A stretch of DNA of 64,000 nucleotides from Ancylomarina sp. 16SWW S1-10-2 (GCF_009669305.1 NZ_SADB01000007.1:62001-126000), one strand, 5' to 3'; numbered from the stretch's first letter, positions 1 to 8,340 are shown. Numbers and translations: made by a program. The notes: a model not told the origin generated them from the sequence alone.

Positions 1-90
1 TCACAAAAAAAAGTGAGACCCTCAAATTCTTATTCCGTCATACTCTAGTTATAAGCAAGCTGCAAATGTCAGGGTATGACTAAAGATTGT
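1..90. repeat. Palindromic repeat element, left copy
   Basis: Bases 1-25 read TCACAAAA..GTGAGACCCTCAA, the reverse complement of hairpins at 62621-62652, 62729-62760 and 63021-63055. Bases 37-80 form a second module: two GTCA..TGAC arms around TATAAGCAAGCTG. Its reverse complement, with a few changes, lies at 62674-62718. The two modules keep the same relative order at both ends of the window, in opposite orientation. No ORF lies inside. The function is unknown. Confidence 0.75.
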
Positions 91-120
91 CAATTCGGTC
101 GTATCAAGAATAAAGAAATA

Positions 121-245
121 TGTCATTGAGAAAGCGAGGAACGAGCTTGTGGCAATCTCATGATAAATGCGCAGTGATTGTATTAAGTTGAGTTTTTTTT
201 ATTGAGAGATTACTTCAATCGCTTTGGCTCACTCGTAATGACAGC
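121..245. repeat. Imperfect inverted repeat, intergenic
   Basis: The arms at 121-160 (TGTCATTGAGAAAGCGAGG...) and 203-245 (whose reverse complement starts TGTCATTACGAGTGAG) pair imperfectly over about 40 bases. This resembles the 'cattgcgag..gcgaggaac' type of intergenic palindrome common in bacterial genomes. It is followed at 264-286 by another short CCTCACAAAAAATGAGAC palindrome related to the repeat at 1-25. The rest of 1-405 shows no gene and no cobalamin riboswitch that I could recognise. Confidence 0.5.
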
Positions 246-405
246 TGTTCTTTATTATTGAGCGCCTCACAAAAAATGAGACAATCAGTTAATACTTCTG
301 CATACAAAAAAACATATTCTTTAGCATCTTAATTTCACTCTTAATTTTCTAACGAACTTTCCCTTTTTGTGTAAATTGCGAGCCTTACAAAACAAACTAC
401 ATTTT

Positions 406-1461
406 ATGCAAAATTTCCATATAGAAAGCTTATCGACCGAGCTTGATGATAAAATATTAAATAAAACCAACACAAAAACGAAACCATTAGGATCATTGGG
501 AATTCTTGAGCGTATTGCTTGTAAAATTGCTAAGATTCAAGGAAGTCTGAATCCTGAAATTACAGAACCAACAGTTATCGTATTTGCTGGTGATCATGGC
601 ATTGCGGACGATGGTGTGAGCTTTTATCCCAAATCGGTGAGTTATCAAATGCTCTATAATTATATGGGTGGTGGAGCAGCTATTAATGTTTTTTCACGTC
701 AGCATGGTATTAATTTTAAGGTGGTTGATGCAGGTGTCGATCATGATTTTGAACCTGATTTGAATATCATCAATCGCAAGGTGGCTTATGGAACAAAAAA
801 CTATCGTTTTGAGTCAGCCATGACCAAAGAACAATGCCTTGAAGCTATTGAAAAAGGAGCCGGTATTATTGAAGATTGCCATAATGAAGGCTCTAATTTT
901 ATCGCTTTTGGCGAAAAGGGAATTGGTAATACCTCTTCGGCAGCACTTATTCTAAGTCTTTTGGGAAATATTCCTTTGGAAGATTGCGTAGGACGAGGAA
1001 CTGGACTTGATAAAGCAGGTGTGAAAAGTAAATATGAGCTGCTAAACGAAAGTCTTTCAAAATATACAGGTAAAAAAGACGACGCACTGGAAGTGATGAC
1101 TTATTTTGGTGGTTTCGAAATAGCCATGATTATGGGTGGCATGTTAAAGGCTGCCGAGTTAAAAATGACTCTTTTGATTGATGGTTTTATTATATCATCG
1201 GCGTTGTTGGCGGCATCTAAAATCGATTCTAAGGTTTTGGAATATTGCTTGTACGCACATAAATCTAACGAAAAGGCTCACATTAGCATGCTTAATATTT
1301 TTGGTGCTGAACCAATTATGGATATCGACATGCGATTGGGAGAAGGAACTGGTACTATGGTTTGTTACCCTCTTGTAAAATCGGCAGTTCTGTATTTTAA
1401 CGAAATGGCATCCTTTGAAGATGCTGGCGTAAGCGAAGCCGTTGAAGAAGCTACAGTTTAA
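406..1461 (+). CDS. cobT: Nicotinate-nucleotide-dimethylbenzimidazole phosphoribosyltransferase, paralogue 1
   Basis: CobT transfers phosphoribose from nicotinate mononucleotide to the lower-ligand base of cobamides, giving an alpha-riboside phosphate for the CobS step. Family landmarks visible are TKPLGSLG near the N-terminus, AGDHGIADDGVS, YMGGGAAINVF, FGEKGIGNTSSAA, VGRGTGLD, and the C-terminal RLGEGTG containing the catalytic glutamate. ATG 406 is preferred over an upstream TTG at 367 because it aligns with the start of the second copy. The product is 351 residues, normal for CobT. It is followed by a second cobT after about 150 bases, then cobS and cobC. Colinear similarity to the second copy is clear throughout. 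Confidence 0.93.
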   Translation: MQNFHIESLSTELDDKILNKTNTKTKPLGSLGILERIACKIAKIQGSLNPEITEPTVIVFAGDHGIADDGVSFYPKSVSYQMLYNYMGGGAAINVFSRQHGINFKVVDAGVDHDFEPDLNIINRKVAYGTKNYRFESAMTKEQCLEAIEKGAGIIEDCHNEGSNFIAFGEKGIGNTSSAALILSLLGNIPLEDCVGRGTGLDKAGVKSKYELLNESLSKYTGKKDDALEVMTYFGGFEIAMIMGGMLKAAELKMTLLIDGFIISSALLAASKIDSKVLEYCLYAHKSNEKAHISMLNIFGAEPIMDIDMRLGEGTGTMVCYPLVKSAVLYFNEMASFEDAGVSEAVEEATV

Positions 1462-1613
1462 AGTATCAAGGTTAAAGTAAAAAAGGCGTTGCATTGAGCA
1501 AAATCGAATGTTCGCTGGATAAAAGTTAAAATACGAGTCGCAAAGTCTATTTTTAAAGCAAAATATCTATCTTAGATATTACTTAAGAAAATTCTTACAC
1601 AAATACATATAAT

Positions 1614-2651
1614 ATGATACAATATAATATAGAAGCACTTAGCACAGAAAAGGCTGAAGCACTTCAACATAAAATCGATTTAAAAACAAAACCACTTGGT
1701 TCTTTGGGTAAACTGGAAGATATGGCCAAACATATTGGTTGTATTCAAAATACCTTGAGTCCTGAACTTAAGAAACCAGTTATAATGGTTTTTGCTGGCG
1801 ATCATGGTATTGCTAATGATGGCGTAAGTCCTTATCCACAAGAAGTGACTTGGCAAATGGTTGCTAATTTCATAAATGGCGGTGCTGCTATTAATGTTTT
1901 TGGCAAACAACATGGCATCGATATTCGTATTATTGATGCTGGTGTTAATTACGACTTTGATAAGAGTTCTGGCGTTTTAAATGCCAAAATTGCGCACGGA
2001 ACAAAATCTTATCTAAATGAGTCAGCCATGACGACTGAGCAATTTGAAAAAGCGATGAAGCGAGGTTCTGATTTGGTAGAACGTATTTACTCCGAAGGAT
2101 CTAATATTATTGGATTTGGCGAGATGGGAATAGCGAATACGTCATCGGCTGCTGTTATTCTTCATCTTCTTAGCAATATAGAGCTTAGTGCTTGTGTTGG
2201 TCCTGGTACTGGATGGGATGAAAAAGGTTTGCAACGCAAATACGAAATTCTTGGTCGTGCCCTTTCAAAATATCGTGGAAGCAATAAGGCCGAGGATGTT
2301 TTAACCTACTTTGGTGGTTTCGAAATTGTAATGATAACTGGTGCTATGCTTAAGGCAGCAGAGCTAAAAATGATCATTATGGTAGATGGCTTTATTATTA
2401 CATCGGCTCTATTAGCTGCTTCAAAAATGAATGCTAATATTTTAGACTATTGTATATTCACACATAAGTCGCAAGAAAAAGGACATCAATTAATGCTAGA
2501 TCAGCTAAAAGCTGAACCCCTATTGGATATGGGTATGCGATTGGGTGAAGGTACAGGTGCTGCTGTTGCTTATCCATTAATTCAATCGGCTGTCAACTTC
2601 CTTAACGAGATGGCTAGTTTCGAAGATGCTGGTGTTAGTAATGCCGACTAA
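1614..2651 (+). CDS. cobT: Nicotinate-nucleotide-dimethylbenzimidazole phosphoribosyltransferase, paralogue 2
   Basis: This second full-length CobT (345 residues) lies immediately downstream of the first. It keeps TKPLGSLG, AGDHGIANDGVS, FINGGAAINVFG, GEMGIANTSSAA and the RLGEGTG catalytic-Glu motif, so neither copy looks inactivated. It differs at substrate-pocket and loop positions: SPYPQEVTWQM against SFYPKSVSYQM in copy 1, and VGPGTGWD against VGRGTGLD. Adjacent divergent CobT homologues can act as a heteromer with altered base specificity, as in the ArsA/ArsB enzyme of Sporomusa. That reading is inference here; simple duplication with divergent base preference is equally possible. Confidence 0.93.
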   Translation: MIQYNIEALSTEKAEALQHKIDLKTKPLGSLGKLEDMAKHIGCIQNTLSPELKKPVIMVFAGDHGIANDGVSPYPQEVTWQMVANFINGGAAINVFGKQHGIDIRIIDAGVNYDFDKSSGVLNAKIAHGTKSYLNESAMTTEQFEKAMKRGSDLVERIYSEGSNIIGFGEMGIANTSSAAVILHLLSNIELSACVGPGTGWDEKGLQRKYEILGRALSKYRGSNKAEDVLTYFGGFEIVMITGAMLKAAELKMIIMVDGFIITSALLAASKMNANILDYCIFTHKSQEKGHQLMLDQLKAEPLLDMGMRLGEGTGAAVAYPLIQSAVNFLNEMASFEDAGVSNAD

Positions 2652-2729
2652 TTAAATTTACAATGTGTAATTAGTGATTAAGAATTTTCAATTGATAATT
2701 ATTAATCACTAATTATTAATCAAACTTTC

Positions 2730-3488
2730 ATGTTTAGAGAACTCAATATTTTTTTTACTGCTCTTTCCTTTTTTACTAGAATTCCTTTTCCCAAATGGGC
2801 CAAGTTTCAAAAAGAATACCAATACGAGGCTGTCAAGTACTTTTCAATTGCAGGTTTAATTATTGGTGGACTTAGTGGTTTGTTATTTGCCTTATGCAAT
2901 TGGCTTTTACCTTTCAACATCTCCCTTATTCTGTGCATGGTATTTACAACCTTTTTAACAGGTGCTTTGCACGAAGACGGATTTATGGATGTATGTGATG
3001 GTTTTGGTGGTGGTTGGACCAAGGAACGTATTCTTGAAATTATGAAAGACTCTCTAGTAGGAGCTTATGGTATTTCGGGTATTATTTTTATAATTATGAC
3101 ACGTTTCTTTGGTATGCAAGCCATTTCGGCCAGTTTACTTCCAATCGTTTTAATTATTGCTCATTCATTTAGCAGAACTTTAGCGGGTAGTTTGGTAAAT
3201 AGTCATGTTTATGCTCGTGTCGAAAACTCTAAGGCTAAGGACTATACGCACAAGTTAAGTACAGGAAATCATTTATTCTTATGGCTAACAGGTCTTTTGC
3301 CTATTTTCCTTTTGCAGGATATTAAATATTTCTTAATTATTATTCCAGCTTTCTTGGCTAAATATTTATTAGGTCGATTTTTCCAAAAGAAGATAGGTGG
3401 TTTTACGGGAGACTGTATTGGTGCAACTCAACAAATTGTAGAAATTGTGATTTATTTGAGTTTTTATATCATAACAATGCATATATAA
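2730..3488 (+). CDS. cobS: Adenosylcobinamide-GDP ribazoletransferase
   Basis: CobS joins adenosylcobinamide-GDP to alpha-ribazole (phosphate) at the inner membrane, forming the nucleotide loop of adenosylcobalamin. The N-terminal FFTALSFFTRIPFP signature, the polar GALHEDGFMDVCDGFGGG segment that carries the acidic metal-binding residues, and five or six hydrophobic helices all match the family. Length 252 is typical. It lies 78 bases after the second cobT and probably shares its transcript. No cobU/cobP kinase gene is present beside it in this window. Confidence 0.95.
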   Translation: MFRELNIFFTALSFFTRIPFPKWAKFQKEYQYEAVKYFSIAGLIIGGLSGLLFALCNWLLPFNISLILCMVFTTFLTGALHEDGFMDVCDGFGGGWTKERILEIMKDSLVGAYGISGIIFIIMTRFFGMQAISASLLPIVLIIAHSFSRTLAGSLVNSHVYARVENSKAKDYTHKLSTGNHLFLWLTGLLPIFLLQDIKYFLIIIPAFLAKYLLGRFFQKKIGGFTGDCIGATQQIVEIVIYLSFYIITMHI

Positions 3489-3514
3489 AGCCTATTTTTA
3501 ATGTGAAAACTAAT

Positions 3515-3545
3515 AAAAGTCACCCGAATAGGTGGCTTTTATGTG
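3515..3545 (+). terminator. Hairpin between cobS and cobC
   Basis: AAAAGTCACC (3515-3524) pairs with GGTGGCTTTT (3531-3540) through a 6-base loop, with one G-U pair. It resembles an intrinsic terminator, but the U-run is the stem's own TTTT. It could reduce rather than stop transcription into cobC. Confidence 0.5.
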
Positions 3546-3600
3546 TGTATTCACTTCATATTACTATTTTTACATATTCATCTAAAAAAAAGAAACAAAT

Positions 3601-4131
3601 ATGATACTTCACCTTATTAGACACACCAAAGTAAATGTAGAACCAGGCGTTTGTTACGGTCAAAAAGATGTTGAACTGCTTGAAACTTATCCAGAAGAGC
3701 TTATCGCAGTTAAAGAACAAATTAAAGATTTAAAATTTGATGTTATATATTCTAGTCCTCTAACACGTGCAAAAACTCTAGCTACCGATTTATTTGGTGA
3801 AGCTGTTATGTATGATGATCGCTTGATGGAATTGAATTTTGGCGATTGGGAAGGTAAAGCTTGGGACGAGATTAAAGACCCTTTTCTTGACAAATGGATG
3901 GAAGATTTTGTGAATAAGAAATGTTCCAATGGGGAATCTTTTGTGATGCTACATGATCGTGTGGCACAGTTTTTGGAAGAATTAAAGCAATCGAAACATG
4001 AAAATATCGCTATTGTTACTCATGGTGGCGTTATCAGAACATTACAGGCAATATGTAAAAATATTCAACTGAAAGAAGCTTTTAACGAAACGCCCGCAAA
4101 TTTTGGAGAGCTTGTTCAACTAGAATTTTAA
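3601..4131 (+). CDS. cobC: Histidine phosphatase family protein, probable alpha-ribazole phosphatase
   Basis: The N-terminal LIRHTKVN is the phosphate-binding RH motif of the histidine phosphatase superfamily (R and the phospho-accepting H). YSSPLTRAKTLA, LMELNFGDWEGK and IVTHGGVIR supply the other conserved active-site segments. At 176 residues and directly after cobS, it is best read as CobC, which removes the phosphate from alpha-ribazole phosphate or cobalamin phosphate. The assignment to CobC rather than another phosphoglycerate-mutase-like phosphatase rests mainly on the neighbourhood. Confidence 0.85.
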   Translation: MILHLIRHTKVNVEPGVCYGQKDVELLETYPEELIAVKEQIKDLKFDVIYSSPLTRAKTLATDLFGEAVMYDDRLMELNFGDWEGKAWDEIKDPFLDKWMEDFVNKKCSNGESFVMLHDRVAQFLEELKQSKHENIAIVTHGGVIRTLQAICKNIQLKEAFNETPANFGELVQLEF

Positions 4132-4388
4132 ATTTAATTATTAGCCTATTGTCTGATTATGTTAGCGTATACACTTAGAAATATATTAATCTCACTATTT
4201 TTTTTAAAATTTTTATTTGATTATTTAATGAAATAGTTATTTTTAGGCTTGTTTTGAAAAAATAGAATACTAATTAGAAATATAAAATAAGATCGATCAA
4301 CAAGCAAAACACTTTTAATTCTTAAAAAGAAATTGAATTAATATTGTATTGTGACCTTGATCAAAAAATTAAAAATTAATTAAAGAAT

Positions 4389-5123
4389 ATGAAAAAATTA
4401 ATCCTTACTCTAGTTGTTTGTTTAAGTGTTTTAGGAGCTTTTGCTCAAGATGCTGTGAAGTTGAAAAATGACGGTAATGCCGCCCTTAAAGCTAAAGATT
4501 ACAAATCAGCTATCGTTCATTTAGAAAACTATTTAAGAACTCCTGAAGCTTCAGAAGATATTAAAACAGTATACAATGTTGGTTATGCAGCTTACAAGGT
4601 TAAAGATTACGCAAAATCTGTTATCTATTTTGATAAAGCGATTGCTGCTAAGTATAAATTATCTAGCTCTTATTTAAGAAAAGCGACGTCTCAAAAGAAA
4701 CTTAAAAAATATGACGACATGGTTGCTACATTAAAAGCTGGTATAGCTGCAGTTCCTGCAAAGAATGCTAAATTAGCTAAGACTCTTGCTAAGCATTACT
4801 TACTTACAGGTCAAGCAGCTCAGAAAGCTTCTAAATTTGAAGAAGCTGAGAATTTGTATAAAGAAGCAAGTGAAGTAAAATCTTCAATGAAGACTGATGC
4901 TATTGTAAGTCTTGGTTCTTTATATTTTGGTGAAGGTGCTAAAATTCAAGCGGCAGCTAATCCATTCGCAAATACTGATAAAGATAAATTTGCTTCTGAG
5001 ATTGCAAAAGCAAAATCTTTCTACACGAAAGCTGCTGCTCAGTACACAAAAGCTAAAACTCTTTCTCCAGCAAGAGAAGATATTGATTCTTTATTAACAA
5101 AAGTAAAAGATGTATTGAAATAA
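4389..5123 (+). CDS. Secreted TPR-repeat protein
   Basis: A Sec signal peptide (MKKLILTLVVCLSVLGAFAQ) ends in the AFAQ motif usual for Bacteroidota. The rest (to residue 244) is helical with TPR-like units: a lone unit of about 34 residues near 25-60, then 'YNVGYAAYKVKDYAKSVIYFDKAI', then further Ala/Lys-rich repeats. It is probably periplasmic. No catalytic motif is visible and no specific function can be given. It stands alone, with 250 bases of AT-rich spacer upstream and its own terminator downstream. Confidence 0.75.
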   Translation: MKKLILTLVVCLSVLGAFAQDAVKLKNDGNAALKAKDYKSAIVHLENYLRTPEASEDIKTVYNVGYAAYKVKDYAKSVIYFDKAIAAKYKLSSSYLRKATSQKKLKKYDDMVATLKAGIAAVPAKNAKLAKTLAKHYLLTGQAAQKASKFEEAENLYKEASEVKSSMKTDAIVSLGSLYFGEGAKIQAAANPFANTDKDKFASEIAKAKSFYTKAAAQYTKAKTLSPAREDIDSLLTKVKDVLK

Positions 5124-5145
5124 TCAATCGCTATAGAATATAAAA

Positions 5146-5174
5146 GGGATGCCATCGGCATCCCTTTTTTTTTG
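5146..5174 (+). terminator. Intrinsic terminator of the TPR gene
   Basis: Perfect 8-bp stem GGGATGCC/GGCATCCC with an ATC loop, followed by a run of ten T residues. It lies 22 bases after the stop of the gene ending at 5123. Confidence 0.95.
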
Positions 5175-5202
5175 TCTTTTAAGTAAAGAAAATACTTATT
5201 AT

Positions 5203-5874
5203 TTAATCCTGTCCTAAATTCTTTAGTACTGAAAAAGTTTTATCAATAGCATCATCACTCACCACAATTGTAAATTCGTTAGTTGTAGAAATTACCTCGT
5301 GGATATTAATACCAGCCCAAGCAATACTCTTTAGTATATGGTAATAAAAGCCTGCTTGCTGTGCATTTTCATAAGGCAATTTTAAAGTGACAGCAGATAA
5401 CTTTCCACTTTTACTCAATAAATTTTCTTCTTGAAAAATATCCTCAACATGTTCTGATAAAGACTGACTGACTATTAAGTTTGACTCAAAAACACCTTGA
5501 ACCATAGTGTAAAAATACTCCTGATTTGATCCCATTACCCTAAGAAGGTCTGTATGTCTTTCAATAAGCATACTTGAATTTCTATAGGTATAATCAACCA
5601 ATTGTGAACGCACAATAATATCTCGAACAACTACTTCGGCACCTAGATGATCTGTTTTACCTTTTAATTTGGGGATCAAACGATTAATCGACATCACGAT
5701 CGCACCATCTTTTACATCAGACCCAAAATGTTGTGTTACCTCAGGTTGTATTTTACGGGCCAACGAGGAAACATTAATTAATCCTTCGACCAGAGCTTCA
5801 GCCAAAAAGGGCTGATGTGCAATAATTTTTTCTACTATTTGAGAAATACTTAGCATATGTGTATTTTTTTTCAA
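5203..5874 (-). CDS. Uncharacterised protein with C-terminal ACT-like region
   Basis: This 223-residue protein has an N-terminal helical segment (residues about 7-80: ISQIVEKIIAHQPF, EALVEGLINVSSLARKIQP) that resembles a small DNA-binding or dimerisation fold. The C-terminal region (about 150-223, TLKLPYENAQQAGFYYHILKSIAWAGINI then EFTIVVSDDAIDKTFSVLKNL) has the alternating strand-helix pattern and the 'AGINIHEV' turn of aspartokinase-type ACT domains. No kinase domain is present. Translation may instead start at M7 (5856). A role in amino-acid sensing is inference only. Confidence 0.5.
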   Translation of the reverse strand: MKKNTHMLSISQIVEKIIAHQPFLAEALVEGLINVSSLARKIQPEVTQHFGSDVKDGAIVMSINRLIPKLKGKTDHLGAEVVVRDIIVRSQLVDYTYRNSSMLIERHTDLLRVMGSNQEYFYTMVQGVFESNLIVSQSLSEHVEDIFQEENLLSKSGKLSAVTLKLPYENAQQAGFYYHILKSIAWAGINIHEVISTTNEFTIVVSDDAIDKTFSVLKNLGQD

Positions 5875-5958
5875 ACATAGACAAAATGTTTAAATTTTCA
5901 CACTAAATCGAATATAAGTATTGATTCAATATAGCAATAAATGAATTCTCTTCATTCA

Positions 5959-5987
5959 TTGCTATATTCATAAAAATAATATCTTTG
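5959..5987 (+). promoter_or_regulatory. Predicted Bacteroidota-type promoter of the thiamine operon
   Basis: TATCTTTG at 5980-5987 matches the TAnnTTTG -7 element. A TTG lies 18 bases upstream at 5959-5961, near the expected -33 position. The predicted transcription start falls at about 5993, exactly where the TPP riboswitch begins, which supports both calls. Confidence 0.6.
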
Positions 5988-5991
5988 TTGT

Positions 5992-6072
5992 ACCGTTAGG
6001 GGTGCTTGAATTACAGGCTGAGATAAAACCCTAGAACCTGATATGCGTAATTGCAGCGTAGGAAAACGATTC
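5992..6072 (+). promoter_or_regulatory. TPP riboswitch (THI element)
   Basis: The conserved blocks appear in order: AGGGGTGCTTG (from 5998), GGCTGAGATAAAACCCT (6016-6032), GAACCTGAT (6034-6042), and GCAGCGTAGGAAAA (6053-6066). These form the pyrimidine-sensing and pyrophosphate-sensing helices of the thiamine pyrophosphate riboswitch. It lies about 130 bases before the first gene of the thiM-thiE-thiD-tenA operon, so the operon should shut down when TPP is plentiful. Confidence 0.95.
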
Positions 6073-6080
6073 TTAATATA

Positions 6081-6115
6081 GAGTAGTGCACAAACTACTC
6101 ACTTCTTCTTTTTCG
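6081..6115 (+). promoter_or_regulatory. Hairpin downstream of the TPP riboswitch, possible expression platform
   Basis: A perfect 7-bp inverted repeat GAGTAGT/ACTACTC (6081-6100) with a 6-base loop is followed by the pyrimidine-rich tract ACTTCTTCTTTTTCG. It lies 9 bases after the aptamer and could be a weak intrinsic terminator controlled by TPP. The T tract is interrupted, so this is tentative. Confidence 0.45.
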
Positions 6116-6202
6116 TAAATCCTTCTTTCAGCTATCGGTCTTATATTAATAATCTTCATTCATAATTTGAGTGAACTTTTAATAAATCAATTAAACTAAG
6201 AC

Positions 6203-6913
6203 ATGAAATCAAATTTTGATCAGTATGCATCAGATTACGATGCTTGGTTCCTAGAGAATCAAAACCTCCTTTACTCTGAAGTTAAACTTGTAGCACATTT
6301 TCTTTCTAATCCAGGCGACGTCTTTTCAGTAGGCTGTGGTAGTGGTTTATTCGAAGAAATTCTAGATAAAGAATTCAATATCACAATTAAAAATGGCTTA
6401 GAACCATCAGTAGGAATGGCTGAAATTGCTCGCAAACGTGGTTTAAATGTTGAAATTAGCACTGTCGAAGAAATTAATTTAGGTGAAGCAAAGTACGACA
6501 CCATACTTTTTAATGGGACACCGAGTTATATTACCAATTTACAATTAGCCTTCGATAAAGCTTATGCAGCCTTACGTCCAGGGGGAAAAATTATTGTTAT
6601 CGATGTTCCTAAGGAAAGTTCATACGCAACCATGTATAATTTAGCTAAGGCTGTTGATACTTGGGATCATCCGCTTCTTAAAGGAGTTAACCCGAGAGAT
6701 CCATATCCAATTGAGTTGGTACGAGTTGCTAATTGGAGAACTACACAGGAAAAAATTGATAATTTAAGTGAGGCAGGATTTCAAGAATTCAAGTTTGCTC
6801 AAACCTTAACTAAACATCCACTTTATTCAAATCAAGTTGCTGAAGAACCAATTGAAGGATACGATTCGGGAGACTATGTGGCTATTTGTGCATTAAAAAA
6901 CGAGATAGTATGA
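6203..6913 (+). CDS. Class I SAM-dependent methyltransferase, first gene of the thiamine salvage operon
   Basis: This 236-residue Rossmann-fold methyltransferase has motif I VFSVGCGSGLFEE (residues about 39-51), an acidic post-I residue in 'GLEPSVGMAE', motif IV-like 'YDTILFNGTPSYI', and 'LRPGGKIIVIDVPKE'. It is the first ORF after the TPP riboswitch and its stop overlaps thiM by 4 bases (ATGA), so it is co-translated with the salvage genes. The substrate cannot be told from sequence. Its position suggests a role linked to thiazole or pyrimidine salvage, which is inference. Confidence 0.85.
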   Translation: MKSNFDQYASDYDAWFLENQNLLYSEVKLVAHFLSNPGDVFSVGCGSGLFEEILDKEFNITIKNGLEPSVGMAEIARKRGLNVEISTVEEINLGEAKYDTILFNGTPSYITNLQLAFDKAYAALRPGGKIIVIDVPKESSYATMYNLAKAVDTWDHPLLKGVNPRDPYPIELVRVANWRTTQEKIDNLSEAGFQEFKFAQTLTKHPLYSNQVAEEPIEGYDSGDYVAICALKNEIV

Positions 6914-7719
6914 TACAAGCTGAAAAAGTATATCAAGATTTAGAGAAAATCCGTTTAAAATCGCCATTGGTTCATAATATTACCAATTATGTAGTGATGA
7001 ATAACACAGCTAATGCTCTATTAGCCATAGGTGCTTCACCCGTTATGGCTCACGCCTTAAATGAAGTTACTGATATGGTTAATATCGCTAGTTCTTTGGT
7101 CATAAACATGGGAACTCTAAGTGAACAATGGGTTGATGCGATGCTACAAGCTGGTGTTGTTGCCAGATCGAAGAATACACCAATTGTTTTTGATCCTGTG
7201 GGTGTGGGCGCAACCACATACCGGACAGAAACTGCTAAGCAAATTATTGAAACGTGTAAACCTCATATTATTCGCGGAAATGCATCTGAAATTATGTCCT
7301 TAATTGATACTAAAGTGCAAACCAAAGGTGTTGATAGTACAGAGTCTACCTTTACTGCTGTAGAGGCTTCTAAGCAACTGGCTATTCAAACAAAATCGAT
7401 AGTTGTAATTAGTGGTGAAGTCGATATCATAACTGACGGAAAAACTTTAATTTATATTCGTAACGAATCGCCTTTAATGCCTCGTGTAACGGGAATGGGA
7501 TGTACAGCAACTGCACTTATGGGTGCTTTTGCAGCAGTAAACTCAAATTTACTTGAGGCTGCAGCACATACAATGGTTATAATGGGTATAACGGGTGAAT
7601 TAGCAGCAAAAAAATCTTCAGGACCAGGTAGTTTGCAAGTTAATTTTATCGATCAGCTTTATAATCTGTCTGAAGAAGAGATTAAAACACACCTAAATAC
7701 AGATTATGAAAAAAATTGA
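6910..7719 (+). CDS. thiM: Hydroxyethylthiazole kinase
   Basis: ThiM phosphorylates 4-methyl-5-(2-hydroxyethyl)thiazole so that ThiE can couple it to HMP-PP. Typical features are PLVHNITNYVVMNNTANALLAIGASPVMAHA at the N-terminus (cited as a family signature), FDPVGVGAT, IIRGNASEI, and the anion-hole segment RVTGMGCTATAL containing the catalytic Cys. ATG 6910 gives 269 residues, aligns with family starts, and overlaps the upstream stop. It overlaps thiE by 14 bases. Confidence 0.96.
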   Translation: MIQAEKVYQDLEKIRLKSPLVHNITNYVVMNNTANALLAIGASPVMAHALNEVTDMVNIASSLVINMGTLSEQWVDAMLQAGVVARSKNTPIVFDPVGVGATTYRTETAKQIIETCKPHIIRGNASEIMSLIDTKVQTKGVDSTESTFTAVEASKQLAIQTKSIVVISGEVDIITDGKTLIYIRNESPLMPRVTGMGCTATALMGAFAAVNSNLLEAAAHTMVIMGITGELAAKKSSGPGSLQVNFIDQLYNLSEEEIKTHLNTDYEKN

Positions 7720-8335
7720 TCTGAGTCTTTATCTGGTCACAGATAGAGATTTAACACAAGATAGACCGATTGAAGAGATTGTGAAAGAAGCCGTAGAAGG
7801 TGGTGTAACTATAGTCCAAATACGAGAAAAAAAATGTACAAGCTTGGATTTTTACGAATGTGCAATGCGAGTTAAAAGTATTTTAGCTCCTTATGATATT
7901 CCTCTGATTATAAACGACCGTGTGGATATTGCATTAGCTGTTGATGCAGACGGCCTGCATATTGGACAATCTGATTTGCCTTACGCGATTGCTCGTAAGT
8001 TACTCGGACCTAATAAAATTATAGGCTTATCGGTTGAAAATAAGGAACAAGCTTATGCAGCTAATTCTCTCGATGTGGATTATATCGGCTTATCACCAGT
8101 ATTTTATACGAATACAAAGTCGGATATTGCTCCAGCTTTAGGCTTAGATGGCATTAAAGAAATTGCGAAAATTAGCAAACATAGAATGGTGGGTATTGGT
8201 GGTATAAATATTACAAATGCTAAAGCTATTGTAGATAGCGGAGCAGAAGGAGTTGCTGTTATTTCGGCCATTTTGTGTCATAAAAATCCAAAGCAAGCGG
8301 CTGAAGAACTAGCTGAATGCATACGTAAAAATTAG
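7706..8335 (+). CDS. thiE: Thiamine phosphate synthase
   Basis: ThiE condenses HMP-PP with thiazole phosphate to make thiamine phosphate. It is a TIM barrel of 209 residues with LYLVTDR, VTIVQIREK, IINDRVDIALAVDADGLHIGQ, IGLSVEN, YIGLSPVFYTNTK, and GIGGINITNA with 'GAEGVAVISAI' at the phosphate-binding end. The start overlaps the end of thiM, and thiD follows after 5 bases. Confidence 0.96.
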   Translation: MKKIDLSLYLVTDRDLTQDRPIEEIVKEAVEGGVTIVQIREKKCTSLDFYECAMRVKSILAPYDIPLIINDRVDIALAVDADGLHIGQSDLPYAIARKLLGPNKIIGLSVENKEQAYAANSLDVDYIGLSPVFYTNTKSDIAPALGLDGIKEIAKISKHRMVGIGGINITNAKAIVDSGAEGVAVISAILCHKNPKQAAEELAECIRKN

Positions 8336-8340
8336 AAATC

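Noticed and set aside
1-405. Cobalamin riboswitch before cobT
   Set aside because: I looked for the B12-box pattern and found none; the region is occupied by palindromic repeats.
1178-1494. Short frames on both strands inside cobT
   Set aside because: They lie within a well-conserved CobT coding region in other frames and have no motif.
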